Assembly (NCBI GenBank): GCA_018608405.1
Contig: JABAZP010000031.1
Location: 12,499-72,842, forward strand
DNA: 60,344 bases
Direction of reading: 5' to 3'
Source: Flavobacteriales bacterium
GTDB lineage: Bacteria > Bacteroidota > Bacteroidia > Flavobacteriales_E > Vicingaceae
Of this stretch, positions 45,405 to 53,733 are shown in pieces. A program made the translations under genes and the position numbers. How positions within the stretch are numbered: the stretch's first letter is position 1; every line of letters begins with the position of its first letter. The notes below the pieces were generated by a model, which saw nothing but the letters and a program-made list of their open reading frames with translations, ran no database searches and had not been told where the DNA came from.

Positions 45405-46088
45405 ATGAAGTATATCATTTTCGGATTAGGAAACTTTGGAGCTTCTTTAGCCCAGAAACTAACAGAGGCAGGAAACGAAGTAATTGGCGTTGACAATAAC
45501 ATGGACAAGGTTGACAGCTTAAAAGAATCTGTTTCCCATACCGTTTGCATGGATTCTACTGATCAGTTTACAGTTTCGGGTTTACCATTAAAAGATACTG
45601 ATGTAGTGATTGTAGCTATTGGTGAGCATCAAGGAGCCAATGTAATGACAACCGCCGTATTGAAAAATTTAAAAGTAAAACGACTGATTGCTAGAGCTAT
45701 TACACCACTTCATGAAACGGTTTTGGAAGCCATTGGAGTTGACGATGTCGTGCACCCAGAAGAAGAAACAGCAGAACGTTGGGCAAAAAAATTAACCCTA
45801 AAAGGAGTAGTTGAGTCCTTCGAATTGAGCAGTCAGTATAGTATTGTTGAAGTAAACGTACCTAAACGTTATGCCGGTAAAACAATAGCTGAAGTGGGCT
45901 TCAGAAAGCAATACAACGTTGTTGTGCTGACTACCATTAAACGCGAAGAACAAAAGAATTTATTAGGTTCAAACAGAATGGTAAATACCGTGCAAGGTGT
46001 GGCGTCGCCAAAAACAGTTTTAGAAGAGGATGACATCATGGTAATTTACGGCGACAACAAGGACATTAAAGGCCTTTTGAAAGAGTAA
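45405..46088 (+). CDS. trkA: Potassium uptake regulator TrkA/KtrA
   Basis: A 227-residue cytoplasmic RCK protein. The N-terminal Rossmann domain has the nucleotide-binding YIIFGLGNFGASLAQKL, the acidic end GVDNN, and AIGEHQGANVMTTAVLKNL. The RCK_C domain is from about 135 (SQYSIVEVNVPKRYAGKTIA). A single RCK module, the KtrA-like length, gates the neighbouring TrkH-type channel in response to ATP/ADP or NAD(H). Confidence 0.93.
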   Translation: MKYIIFGLGNFGASLAQKLTEAGNEVIGVDNNMDKVDSLKESVSHTVCMDSTDQFTVSGLPLKDTDVVIVAIGEHQGANVMTTAVLKNLKVKRLIARAITPLHETVLEAIGVDDVVHPEEETAERWAKKLTLKGVVESFELSSQYSIVEVNVPKRYAGKTIAEVGFRKQYNVVVLTTIKREEQKNLLGSNRMVNTVQGVASPKTVLEEDDIMVIYGDNKDIKGLLKE

Positions 46089-46145
46089 TAAACTACTTAC
46101 AATAAAAATCGTAAATTATGGGGAGTAAATTAAATTTTATTGCTC

Positions 46146-46823
46146 ATGAAAAAGTTACTCATACTACTTTCTATTTTCATATTCCAGAATTCATCCATTC
46201 TCGCTTGCACGTGTGCCGGAAAAACTTCCTTTTGCGACCTTAATTTTCAGTATCAAACCGACCATGTATTTATTGGAAAAATACTCCGAGACGACAGTTT
46301 ATATTCTGAATTTGAAATAATTGAAAACCTCAGAGGAGTAGAACTCCAAGACACGGTTTTGATTTGGGACAATCCAGCCCCGATGAACAGCTGTGTAGGT
46401 TATTTTGAGAAAGACTCGAAATATTTGGGGAATGTTGGAGATAGTATTTTGATCATACTTTCAAGAATAGACTCTATTGATACTTGGGGAGTTTTAGGTG
46501 ATTATTACCGCCCGTTGGGCGTTTGCTCCAGTCCTTACTTGCCAATTACGAATGGACTTATCATTGGAAATTTAACGGAAACAGACGATTACACGACCCA
46601 GCCACCTCAAGCTTTTCGAACAGACTCTGTTGCAATTCAATCTTTTAGTCAACTGTACAATGCGAATGGTAGGGCATTGGATTGTGATTTGTTTGTTGGA
46701 TTATCCGAGAATAGTAAAACTGAATCTCACTTATGCATATTCCCCAACCCCGCTAATCAGACCTTTAGCATAGCTAATGATTTTAAAATCGTTGAAGCGC
46801 AAATATTTAACTTACAAGGCTAG
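46146..46823 (+). CDS. Secreted protein with truncated T9SS sorting domain
   Basis: 225 residues from the ATG at 46146: signal peptide MKKLLILLSIFIFQNSSILA, then a Cys-rich N-terminal domain beginning CTCAGKTSFCDLNFQ that recalls tissue-inhibitor (NTR-like) openings. The C-terminus enters a T9SS type A sorting domain (LCIFPNPANQTFSIAND, AQIFNLQG) but stops at TAG after LQG. The same frame continues LVKTLINPSGLINNFVRSM after the stop, as a normal sorting domain would at first, and then degenerates. The protein has probably lost T9SS export. Confidence 0.7.
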   Translation: MKKLLILLSIFIFQNSSILACTCAGKTSFCDLNFQYQTDHVFIGKILRDDSLYSEFEIIENLRGVELQDTVLIWDNPAPMNSCVGYFEKDSKYLGNVGDSILIILSRIDSIDTWGVLGDYYRPLGVCSSPYLPITNGLIIGNLTETDDYTTQPPQAFRTDSVAIQSFSQLYNANGRALDCDLFVGLSENSKTESHLCIFPNPANQTFSIANDFKIVEAQIFNLQG

Positions 46824-46992
46824 TTGGTTAAAACGTTAATTAATCCTAGCGGATTAATTAACAACTTCGTAAGAAGTATGACTACTACTACTACTGCTTT
46901 ATCAATCAAGCAAAATCCCTTAATTTCCTCTCCCAATCGAATTTAATTGGTTAATAAATAGTTTCGGAGAAATTACAATCGGGAAAATTTGC
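46824..46992 (+). pseudogene. Decayed remainder of the T9SS sorting domain
   Basis: In frame with the preceding gene after its TAG, the codons read LVKTLINPSGLINNFVRSM, then a run of Thr from five ACT units (46879-46893) and ALSIKQNPLISSPNRI before TAA. The first 13 residues fit a sorting domain; the rest does not. The ACT repeat may mark slippage. Confidence 0.45.
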
Positions 46993-47026
46993 ACCCTTGA
47001 AGTTGGTTAGCTTCAAGGGTTTTTTC
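46993..47026. terminator. Terminator between the T9SS gene and crcB
   Basis: ACCCTTGAAG / CTTCAAGGGT, a 10-bp perfect stem with an eight-base loop, then TTTTTCTTTT on the plus strand. It may also serve the convergent crcB transcript. Confidence 0.85.
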
Positions 47027-47060
47027 TTTTACAAAAACTTCTAATTATCTAACAAGGCAA

Positions 47061-47432
47061 CTATTGTTGCTTATATAATAACATCAATGCTCCAATACCT
47101 GCGCTGATACTTATTATTACATTCAGAATTGCAACCAAATAATTACCGTGTTTTAAAAGCTCGAAAGTCTCCATACTAAAGGTAGAAAAAGTACTTAGTC
47201 CACCACAAAAACCAATTACCAAGAATAAATAAAGTGCTTTTTGGGTAGCGTCTAATCTAATGTTAAATTGATGTACAAGTACTCCCAATAAAATAGACGC
47301 AACAACATTAGAGACCAACGTACCAATTGGGAAATTAGTCTCAAAGAACTGAGTTGAAGTTTTTGCAATTAAAAAGCGGACTGCTGCTCCCAGCCCACCC
47401 CCTAAAAATACCAATAGTAAACTTTTAAGCAT
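47061..47432 (-). CDS. crcB: Fluoride ion exporter CrcB/FluC
   Basis: A 123-residue four-helix membrane protein of the Fluc family, which dimerises to export fluoride. Signatures are GGGLGAAVRFLIAK, NFPIGTLVSNVVASILLGVL and the GFCGGLSTFSTFSMET segment with pore-lining Ser, Thr and Phe residues. Length is normal. It overlaps the upstream PAP2 gene by eight bases and is the last gene of the obg-PAP2-crcB operon. No fluoride riboswitch is visible. Confidence 0.94.
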   Translation of the reverse strand: MLKSLLLVFLGGGLGAAVRFLIAKTSTQFFETNFPIGTLVSNVVASILLGVLVHQFNIRLDATQKALYLFLVIGFCGGLSTFSTFSMETFELLKHGNYLVAILNVIISISAGIGALMLLYKQQ

Positions 47433-47988
47433 CTTGAAAATAGTTTAAAATCGGAGATGCAATACGGTGAACTAGAAAAGCTACAATTAACCCAAGAATC
47501 GCTCCACCTAAAACATCAGATGGATAATGAACCCCCAAATAAACACGACTATAAGAAACTATGCCAGCCCAAAAAAGTAATAAAACAAACGCTTTTCGAT
47601 TGAGAAACAACCCTAAAAGTCCGGCAGTAGCAAATGAATTAGCAGCATGACTCGAAACGAAACCAAAACGACCACCACATTTGTCGTTCACCAAATGAAC
47701 CATTTCTTTCAATTCTAAATTATGACAAGGTCTCCAGCGTTCGAAAACCTCTTTGAAAAGTTTTACTGAAAACTGATCTGCTAAAGTGACTGTTACTGCC
47801 GTTGCGACTAAAATCACCCAAATCGATTTGCCATATTTTTTTGTGAGAATAATAAGCAGAAATAAATACAAAGGAATCCATTGTAATTTACCTGAAACAT
47901 GCCACATGATGAAGTCTAAACTTTCCGAATGGAACCCATTCAAAAAGACGAACAACTCACGATCCCATTGTTCCAGAATCTCAACCAT
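47425..47988 (-). CDS. PAP2-family membrane phosphatase
   Basis: A 187-residue integral membrane phosphatase with about five helices. The three PAP2 catalytic motifs are present: KEVFERWRP (KX6RP), SSHAANSFA (the PSGH-equivalent His) and [16 protein letters not shown] (SRX5HX3D). It may act on lipid or isoprenoid pyrophosphates such as undecaprenyl-PP, or lipid A-type phosphates; the sequence does not say which. It overlaps obg and crcB by eight bases on each side, so all three are translationally coupled. Confidence 0.9.
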   Translation of the reverse strand: MVEILEQWDRELFVFLNGFHSESLDFIMWHVSGKLQWIPLYLFLLIILTKKYGKSIWVILVATAVTVTLADQFSVKLFKEVFERWRPCHNLELKEMVHLVNDKCGGRFGFVSSHAANSFATAGLLGLFLNRKAFVLLLFWAGIVSYSRVYLGVHYPSDVLGGAILGLIVAFLVHRIASPILNYFQDA

Positions 47989-48979
47989 TTGACTCGTTTA
48001 TCTTTTTCCAAAGCAAATCTTTTAGCTCCATAATGTTCTCTTGAACAATGGAAGAAATAAAGATACACTCCTGAGGTGCAATTTCTTTTCGTATTTCAGC
48101 TTTCAACTCATCGTCCAACAAGTCTGATTTTGAAATAGCCAATATTCGATTTTTATCTAGCAATTCAGGGTTATGCTGTTGCAATTCATTCAACAAAATT
48201 TGAAACTCCTTTATAATATTATCACTGTCAGCAGGAACCAAGAAAAGCAACACTGCATTACGTTCGATGTGCCTCAAAAATCGAAGCCCTAGCCCTTTCC
48301 CCTCATGCGCTCCTTCAATTATTCCGGGAATATCTGCCATCACAAATGAACGATGGTCACGATACGCTACAATACCCAAATTCGGAGTTAAGGTAGTAAA
48401 GGCATAGTTTGCAATTTCCGGCTTCGCAGCAGAAACAACCGAAAGCAAGGTAGATTTTCCTGCATTCGGAAAACCAACTAAACCAACATCGGCCAATACT
48501 TTCAACTCTAATATTTTCCACTCCTCTTTACCATCTTCCCCCGTTTGCGCATATCGAGGAGTTTGGTTGGTCGAAGATTTGAAATGAGAATTCCCTAATC
48601 CACCTCTTCCACCTTTTAAAATAACTTGTTCTTCCCCGTCTTCCATTATTTCAAAAAGCACCTCACCCGTTTCAACATCTTTAGCAATGGTGCCTATTGG
48701 AACTTCTATAATCTGATCTTCTCCCTCTTTACCAGAACTGTTGCTGTCTCCCCCATTTTCTCCGGGTTGAGCAATAACATGTTTTTTATATTTTAAATGC
48801 AGAAGGGTCCAAAGCTGTTTATTCCCTCGAACAATGATATGACCACCTCTACCTCCGTCACCTCCGTCAGGCCCGCCTTTAGCAGTCAAACGATCTCTTC
48901 TCAAATGATGAGACCCTGACCCTCCTCTTCCTGATCTGCAACATATTTTGACATAATCGATAAAGTTGCTATTGGCCAT
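47981..48979 (-). CDS. obgE: GTPase Obg/CgtA
   Basis: A 332-residue GTPase involved in late 50S ribosome assembly and the stringent response. The start is the ATG at 48979 ([20 protein letters not shown]); 19 extra codons upstream are non-homologous. The glycine-rich OBG domain (1-160, [18 protein letters not shown]) is followed by the G domain with P-loop [25 protein letters not shown] and SKSDLLDD (NKxD-like). The C-terminal OCT domain is absent, usual in this phylum. First gene of a three-gene operon. Confidence 0.96.
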   Translation of the reverse strand: MANSNFIDYVKICCRSGRGGSGSHHLRRDRLTAKGGPDGGDGGRGGHIIVRGNKQLWTLLHLKYKKHVIAQPGENGGDSNSSGKEGEDQIIEVPIGTIAKDVETGEVLFEIMEDGEEQVILKGGRGGLGNSHFKSSTNQTPRYAQTGEDGKEEWKILELKVLADVGLVGFPNAGKSTLLSVVSAAKPEIANYAFTTLTPNLGIVAYRDHRSFVMADIPGIIEGAHEGKGLGLRFLRHIERNAVLLFLVPADSDNIIKEFQILLNELQQHNPELLDKNRILAISKSDLLDDELKAEIRKEIAPQECIFISSIVQENIMELKDLLWKKINESNG

Positions 48980-48991
48980 GTTTATTTTTTG

Positions 48992-48999
48992 TAAAGGTA
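48992..48999 (-). promoter_or_regulatory. -7-like box for obg
   Basis: TAAAGGTA on the plus strand reads TACCTTTA, one mismatch from TAnnTTTG, 12 bases before the chosen obg start. It supports that start over the longer frame. Confidence 0.35.
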
Positions 49000-49176
49000 T
49001 TGAATCTACGGTGATTTGAAGGAAGTAATAACTCAAGTTTCAATGTAAGGCATTTGTTGGTGATGAATACCTAAAATAAATCCTCCGATAAAGAGATAAA
49101 TACGCTGTTCGTCGAAAAATTAAACAAGTATGGAAATAACATTGGTATATTTATTAGACTAATAAATACTACTTCA

Positions 49177-50166
49177 TTGGATAAAATCAATTTACTTTTA
49201 GTTGAACACATAGAAGAAGAGGCACTTCAAGTCGCTGATCACTTAGGGGAAATCTCGGCTCTAAATATTGACATTCATTTTTGCCAAAACCTTGGAGAAA
49301 GTTATGAGCTATTAAGAAAGGAACGGATTGACATTATTCTGCTCAACCTGTTCTTACCAGACGGCTATGGCCTACAATCTTACACAAGTCTTTTTTCAGA
49401 ACTACCAGATATTCCGTACATTGTACTGACTGAGCTAGACGACAGCGCAATAGCTGCAGAGGCCGTTAAAAACGGAGCTCAAGATTACATTCCTAAAGAA
49501 AAAATGAACAGCGAAACCTTGTTTCGGTCCATCACCTATGCAATTGAGCGAAAACAATTTGAGAGAGAACTAAGAAGAAGTGAAGAACGTTACCGCCAGC
49601 TTTTTTCTCGGTCGAAAGACGCCATATACATCTCCACACCAAGTGGAGAGTTTGTTGACTTCAATCCAGCGGGTTTAGAACTGTTTGGATATAATAAAGA
49701 AGAATTACCTACTCTAAAAGTAAAAGAACTCTACATCAATCAAACCGATAGAGATGAATTCAGACAAGTTTTAGAAGAACACGGGCAAATATCTGATTAT
49801 GAAATAATTTTAAAGAAAAAAGACGGTAAAACGCACGTGCACTGCTTGTTGAACTCTATGATTATTTACAATGAAGACAACAGCGTTAAGTGCTACCAAG
49901 GAATCATTAGAGATATTTCCGAAAGAAAAAAAGCAGAACAAGCACTATTTAGAAGTCTTGCCGATTTAGATTTAGCGAACAAAGAATCGCACCAACTTAA
50001 TGAGACTTTAGAGCATAAAGTAGAAGCAAGAACTGAAGCGCTAAAAAAAGGAAAAAGAGCATGTAGAAATAAACAGCAAAGAAATCAACGAGAGCATTCA
50101 ATATGCAAAACGCATTCAGGCTTCAATTTTACCTCCTATTCAAAGATTAGAAGACGGATTCCTTGA
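49177..50166 (+). CDS. REC-PAS part of a frameshifted PP2C regulator
   Basis: 329 residues. A receiver-like domain (4-120) is followed by a short helix (IERKQFERELRRSEERYRQL), a PAS domain (about 140-255, ISTPSGEFVDFNPAGLELFG to CYQGIIRDISERKKAEQ) and a coiled coil (LDLANKESHQLNETLEHKVE). The last 40 residues are out-of-frame noise after a run of seven A (50043-50049). Removing one A gives LKKEKEHVEINSKEINESIQ and runs into the PP2C frame of the next feature. At the usual phospho-acceptor position the receiver has Asn57 (LLNLFLPDG) rather than Asp. The start is TTG at 49177. Confidence 0.8.
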   Translation: MDKINLLLVEHIEEEALQVADHLGEISALNIDIHFCQNLGESYELLRKERIDIILLNLFLPDGYGLQSYTSLFSELPDIPYIVLTELDDSAIAAEAVKNGAQDYIPKEKMNSETLFRSITYAIERKQFERELRRSEERYRQLFSRSKDAIYISTPSGEFVDFNPAGLELFGYNKEELPTLKVKELYINQTDRDEFRQVLEEHGQISDYEIILKKKDGKTHVHCLLNSMIIYNEDNSVKCYQGIIRDISERKKAEQALFRSLADLDLANKESHQLNETLEHKVEARTEALKKGKRACRNKQQRNQREHSICKTHSGFNFTSYSKIRRRIP

Positions 50167-50194
50167 TTCATTTGTTTATTACGAGCCAAAAGAT

Positions 50195-50836
50195 GTGGTA
50201 AGTGGAGATTTCTACTGGTATGAAAAAATTAAGAACAACCCACTTTTTGCTGTAGTTGATTGCACCGGACATGGAGTTCCTGGCGCATTTATGTCTATTA
50301 TCGGCTATACCCAATTAAATGAAATTGTTACGCAGCAAAAAATTACTGACCCGAGTGCCATATTAAGAGAATTAGATAAAAGAGTACGCACGGCTCTCAA
50401 TCAAAATTCCATGAATGACAAAAACAGTAAAGATGGAATGGAATTGGGTTTGATTCACGTAGATCGATCTCAGAATAGACTAGAGTTTGCAGGAGCTATG
50501 CGTCCGCTTTATCTTGTCCGTAAAGGGGAGTTAGAAATTGTTAAAGGCTCTAAATTTTCTATAGGGGGAATTTCATTGCGTGAAAAGGAATTTACAACAA
50601 CCCATATAGACATTCTACCGGGTGATGCGGTTTACGTTTTTTCTGACGGTTATCCAGATCAATTTGGAGGTCCAAATGGCAAGAAGTTTATGACTAGAAA
50701 TGTTGCTGATATGCTGCGAAATATTGCCCATTTACCAATGGCTGAGCAAGAAAAGGTGATCAAGCAAACCATTAAAAAATGGATGAAAAACGAAGAGCAG
50801 GTAGACGATATCTTAATCTGTGGTATTAAGTTTTAA
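50195..50836 (+). CDS. SpoIIE-type PP2C phosphatase part of the same frameshifted gene
   Basis: A 213-residue frame, and in practice the continuation of the upstream gene in the +1 frame; the true protein would be about 550 residues. PP2C-like SpoIIE motifs: VSGDFYWYEKIKNNPLFAVV, DCTGHGVPGAFMSIIGYTQL (metal-binding Asp, Gly), ALNQNSMNDKNSKDGMELGL, VYVFSDGYPDQFGG and DDILICGIKF. Such proteins dephosphorylate anti-sigma-factor antagonists or related serine-phosphorylated partners, here controlled by sensory modules. No internal start is convincing; the ATG at 50195 falls within the domain. Confidence 0.82.
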   Translation: MVSGDFYWYEKIKNNPLFAVVDCTGHGVPGAFMSIIGYTQLNEIVTQQKITDPSAILRELDKRVRTALNQNSMNDKNSKDGMELGLIHVDRSQNRLEFAGAMRPLYLVRKGELEIVKGSKFSIGGISLREKEFTTTHIDILPGDAVYVFSDGYPDQFGGPNGKKFMTRNVADMLRNIAHLPMAEQEKVIKQTIKKWMKNEEQVDDILICGIKF

Positions 50837-51963
50837 GACTTAATAGAACTCGTTAAACGTTCAAATACGTCATCAACTGAACCAACACCTGCTATGGCGT
50901 GGTATTTTCCTTGTTCATCATAATAACTCTTTAACGGAGCGGTCTTTTTATTATAGGTAATGATTCGATTGAAGATAACAGACTCATTTTTATCATCTTC
51001 TCTGCCACTTTCTTGTCCCCTTTTGATAATTCTGTCTACTAACTCTTCATCGTCGACCTCTAGAGAAAGCATGGTATCAATTTCTGTGCTGTGTTCTTCG
51101 AGAAGATTATCTAATGCTTGAGCTTGTTCGGTAGTTCTTGGAAACCCATCAAAAATAAATCCCTTCGCATCGCGGTATTCGTTCAAGCAATTACCAATCA
51201 TGTCAATAACCACCTCATCAGGGACCAATTCGCCTTTATTCATGAACGACTTTGCTAACGTTCCTAACTCTGTTTCATTGTTAATCTCATTCCGCAAGAT
51301 ATCTCCGGTAGAGAGGTGAACTAATTCATATTTCTCTTTTAACTTAATCGCTTGAGTTCCTTTCCCTGCTCCTGGAGGTCCGAATAATACAATATTCAAC
51401 ATATCTTCGTTCGATTTTAAATTTTCTGCTTGTGAAAGTACGTAAAGTTGATTCAAGTTTCTACCATATCCATCATAATCCAAACCATACCCTACTACAA
51501 ATTCAGGATCAATGTCGATGGCTACATAATCAATTTTAACTTTCTTGTCATAAACGTCAGGCTTCATTAATAATGTAGCTACTGCAACGCTCGAAGCGCC
51601 CATGTTAGTAATTATCTCTGTTACTGCTTCAATCGTATTCCCAGTATCAACAATGTCTTCAATAATAATTACATCTCTACCAGAAACTTTCTGATCTAAG
51701 CCCAAAAGCTGACGAACATTCCCAGTGGTTTGAGTACCCACATAAGAGGCAACTTTCACAAAAGAAATCTCACAACTAAAGTTGATTTTCTTCATGAGAT
51801 CGGCTGCAAAATAAAAACACCCGTTTAAAACGCCTATAAAAACAGGCTTTTTCCCTCTATATTTCTTGGTAATATTTTCAGCTACAACGGTAACCGCCTT
51901 ATCGATTTCTTCTGCCGATATGAATGGCTCAAAGATTTTGTCGTGAATTTTTATTCGGCTCAA
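50833..51963 (-). CDS. Fused hypoxanthine phosphoribosyltransferase-adenylate kinase
   Basis: One uninterrupted frame of 376 residues. Residues 1 to about 180 form an HPRT: FIGVLNGCFYFAADL, SYVGTQTTGNVRQL and the PRPP loop VIIIEDIVDTGNT. From about 188 a complete adenylate kinase follows: P-loop LFGPPGAGKGTQA, STGDILRNEI, FDGFPRTTEQAQALD, then a short lid and RIITYNKKTAPL. In relatives these are usually two adjacent genes, hpt and adk. An in-frame Met (MLNIVLFG) marks where adk would begin. I place the start at TTG 51963, because the -7 box at 51990-51997 lies downstream of the ATGs at 52002 and 52053. Confidence 0.88.
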   Translation of the reverse strand: MSRIKIHDKIFEPFISAEEIDKAVTVVAENITKKYRGKKPVFIGVLNGCFYFAADLMKKINFSCEISFVKVASYVGTQTTGNVRQLLGLDQKVSGRDVIIIEDIVDTGNTIEAVTEIITNMGASSVAVATLLMKPDVYDKKVKIDYVAIDIDPEFVVGYGLDYDGYGRNLNQLYVLSQAENLKSNEDMLNIVLFGPPGAGKGTQAIKLKEKYELVHLSTGDILRNEINNETELGTLAKSFMNKGELVPDEVVIDMIGNCLNEYRDAKGFIFDGFPRTTEQAQALDNLLEEHSTEIDTMLSLEVDDEELVDRIIKRGQESGREDDKNESVIFNRIITYNKKTAPLKSYYDEQGKYHAIAGVGSVDDVFERLTSSIKS

Positions 51964-51989
51964 ACTAACTGTTTTGAATTTGAAAGGCG

Positions 51990-51997
51990 CAAAGGTA
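51990..51997 (-). promoter_or_regulatory. -7 box for the hpt-adk fusion
   Basis: CAAAGGTA reads TACCTTTG on the minus strand. Transcription from it would begin near 51982, excluding upstream ATG starts and pointing to the TTG at 51961-51963, just before the first conserved HPRT residues (IKIHDKIFEPF). Confidence 0.45.
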
Positions 51998-52054
51998 TCC
52001 ATATTTGAGGACTCAAAGCAGCTAAACAATGTTAATTCTCTCGTTAATTCCATT

Positions 52055-52062
52055 TATCTTTG
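52055..52062 (+). promoter_or_regulatory. -7 box for purK-purE
   Basis: TATCTTTG fits TAnnTTTG, 23 bases before the ATG at 52086. It makes the in-frame codons upstream of 52055 non-coding. Divergent from the hpt-adk promoter. Confidence 0.55.
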
Positions 52063-52085
52063 TACCTCTAAAAGAGCAGAGCAAA

Positions 52086-53231
52086 ATGAAAAATATTCAT
52101 TCTCAAAATTTCAAAATCGGTATTCTTGGTGGCGGTCAACTTGGCCGAATGACTTTACAAGAAGGGTATAACTTAAACTTACATATTGACATCTTAGACC
52201 CTTCGCCAAATGCGCCATGTAAAAATTTAGCCAACAATTTTGTGGTGGGAGACTTTAAAAACTACGATGATGTTTATGCCTTCGGTAAAGACAAAGACGT
52301 GGTTAGTATTGAATTTGAGGATGTAAATTCTGATGCCTTAGCACAGTTGGAAAAAGATGGTGTAAAAGTATTTCCGCAACCGCACATCTTAAAAATAATA
52401 CAAGACAAAGGCCTTCAAAAACAATTTTATGCAGACCATGACTTGCCAACTTCAAAATTTGAATTGATACAAGGTAAAGAAGACATTAGCAATACCTCTT
52501 TAAACTTCCCAGTTTTTCAAAAATTGAGAACTTCAGGATACGATGGCTATGGCGTGCAGCAAATAGACTCGAAAGAAGATCTGGATAAAGCTTTTGACAA
52601 ACCTTCTGTTATTGAAGAAGGAGTTGACCTAGAAAAGGAACTTTCTGTAGTTATTGCTCGGAATGAAAACGGAGAAATCAAGCATTTCCCCTTGGTTGAA
52701 TTAGAATTTAACCCAAAGGCCAACATGGTAGAATTTTTGTTTTCACCTGCAAACGTGAGCGACACCATTGCACAAAGAGCTTATGAATTAGCCACTAACC
52801 TAATTGAAAAGTTAGAGATGGTCGGTTTGTTGGCCGTAGAGTTGTTCTTGAATAAAGAAGGCGAAATTCTAATTAACGAAATTGCTCCAAGAGCACACAA
52901 CTCAGGACATCAGAGTATTGAAGGAAATTACACCTCTCAATTTGCTCAGCATTTAAGAGCAATTTTAAATTTACCCTTGGGAAATACAGAAATCAAAGTT
53001 CCTTCGGTCATGCTGAATTTATTAGGCGAAGAAGGCGCGAATGGAACTGCACACTACGAAGGATTTCATCAAATTCTGGAAGAGAAAGGAGTTTACCCTC
53101 ATCTTTATGGAAAGGAACAAGTAAAACCCTTTCGAAAAATGGGACACATTACTATCTTAGACGAAGATTTAGAGCAGGCAAAGTCAAAAGCGAGAAAGAT
53201 CAAAACAATTGTTAAAGTAACTTCAAAGTAA
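52086..53231 (+). CDS. purK: 5-(carboxyamino)imidazole ribonucleotide synthase
   Basis: A 381-residue ATP-grasp enzyme that carboxylates AIR to N5-CAIR in purine synthesis. The start [20 protein letters not shown] has the [11 protein letters not shown] signature; the frame remains open 19 codons upstream but those codons precede the promoter box. Further motifs are [27 protein letters not shown] and [20 protein letters not shown]. It is followed one base later by purE, whose product uses N5-CAIR, so the pair is an operon. Confidence 0.96.
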   Translation: MKNIHSQNFKIGILGGGQLGRMTLQEGYNLNLHIDILDPSPNAPCKNLANNFVVGDFKNYDDVYAFGKDKDVVSIEFEDVNSDALAQLEKDGVKVFPQPHILKIIQDKGLQKQFYADHDLPTSKFELIQGKEDISNTSLNFPVFQKLRTSGYDGYGVQQIDSKEDLDKAFDKPSVIEEGVDLEKELSVVIARNENGEIKHFPLVELEFNPKANMVEFLFSPANVSDTIAQRAYELATNLIEKLEMVGLLAVELFLNKEGEILINEIAPRAHNSGHQSIEGNYTSQFAQHLRAILNLPLGNTEIKVPSVMLNLLGEEGANGTAHYEGFHQILEEKGVYPHLYGKEQVKPFRKMGHITILDEDLEQAKSKARKIKTIVKVTSK

Positions 53232-53232
53232 T

Positions 53233-53727
53233 ATGGCAGCAAAAATTGGAATCATCATGGGAAGTATTTCTGACTTGAAAGTAATGCAAGTTGGACTAGA
53301 TTTTTTGAAAGAACAAAACATCGACTTTGAAGTTGAAATTGTTTCAGCACATAGAACTCCGGAAAAAATGTTGACGTATGCAAAAACTGCTAAAGACCGT
53401 GGATTAAAAGTAATTGTCGCTGCGGCAGGAGGTGCGGCTCACCTTCCAGGAATGGTCGCAGCTTCTACTCCACTGCCGGTAATTGGCGTTCCAATTAAGT
53501 CATCTAATTCTATTGACGGTTGGGATTCCATTCTTTCCATTTTGCAAATGCCAGGAGGTGTACCTGTAGCAACAGTTGCGCTAGACGGGGCCAAAAACGC
53601 TGCTATTTTAGCAGCTCAAATTTTAGCAACTTCTGATGAAGCCATTGCTGCAAAAATGGATCAATTTAAAGTTGATTTGGTAAAAAAAGTAGACCAAATG
53701 AATGAGGAGTTGAGTGCTAAAAAATAA
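53233..53727 (+). CDS. purE: N5-CAIR mutase
   Basis: A 164-residue octamer-forming mutase rearranging N5-CAIR to CAIR. Class I PurE motifs: [36 protein letters not shown] (catalytic His), [20 protein letters not shown] and [20 protein letters not shown]. Most class I enzymes read SDW where this one has SDL, a mild deviation. It starts one base after the purK stop. Confidence 0.96.
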   Translation: MAAKIGIIMGSISDLKVMQVGLDFLKEQNIDFEVEIVSAHRTPEKMLTYAKTAKDRGLKVIVAAAGGAAHLPGMVAASTPLPVIGVPIKSSNSIDGWDSILSILQMPGGVPVATVALDGAKNAAILAAQILATSDEAIAAKMDQFKVDLVKKVDQMNEELSAKK

Positions 53728-53733
53728 AATTAA

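Noticed and set aside
47433..49176. Fluoride riboswitch controlling crcB
   Set aside because: crcB is the last gene of an overlapping operon with obg and PAP2, and no fluoride aptamer pattern is visible upstream.
50041..50060. Programmed -1 ribosomal frameshift at the A7 run
   Set aside because: The downstream frame is +1, not -1, so the classical slippery-heptamer mechanism does not give the fused product. Transcriptional slippage or an extra base remains possible.
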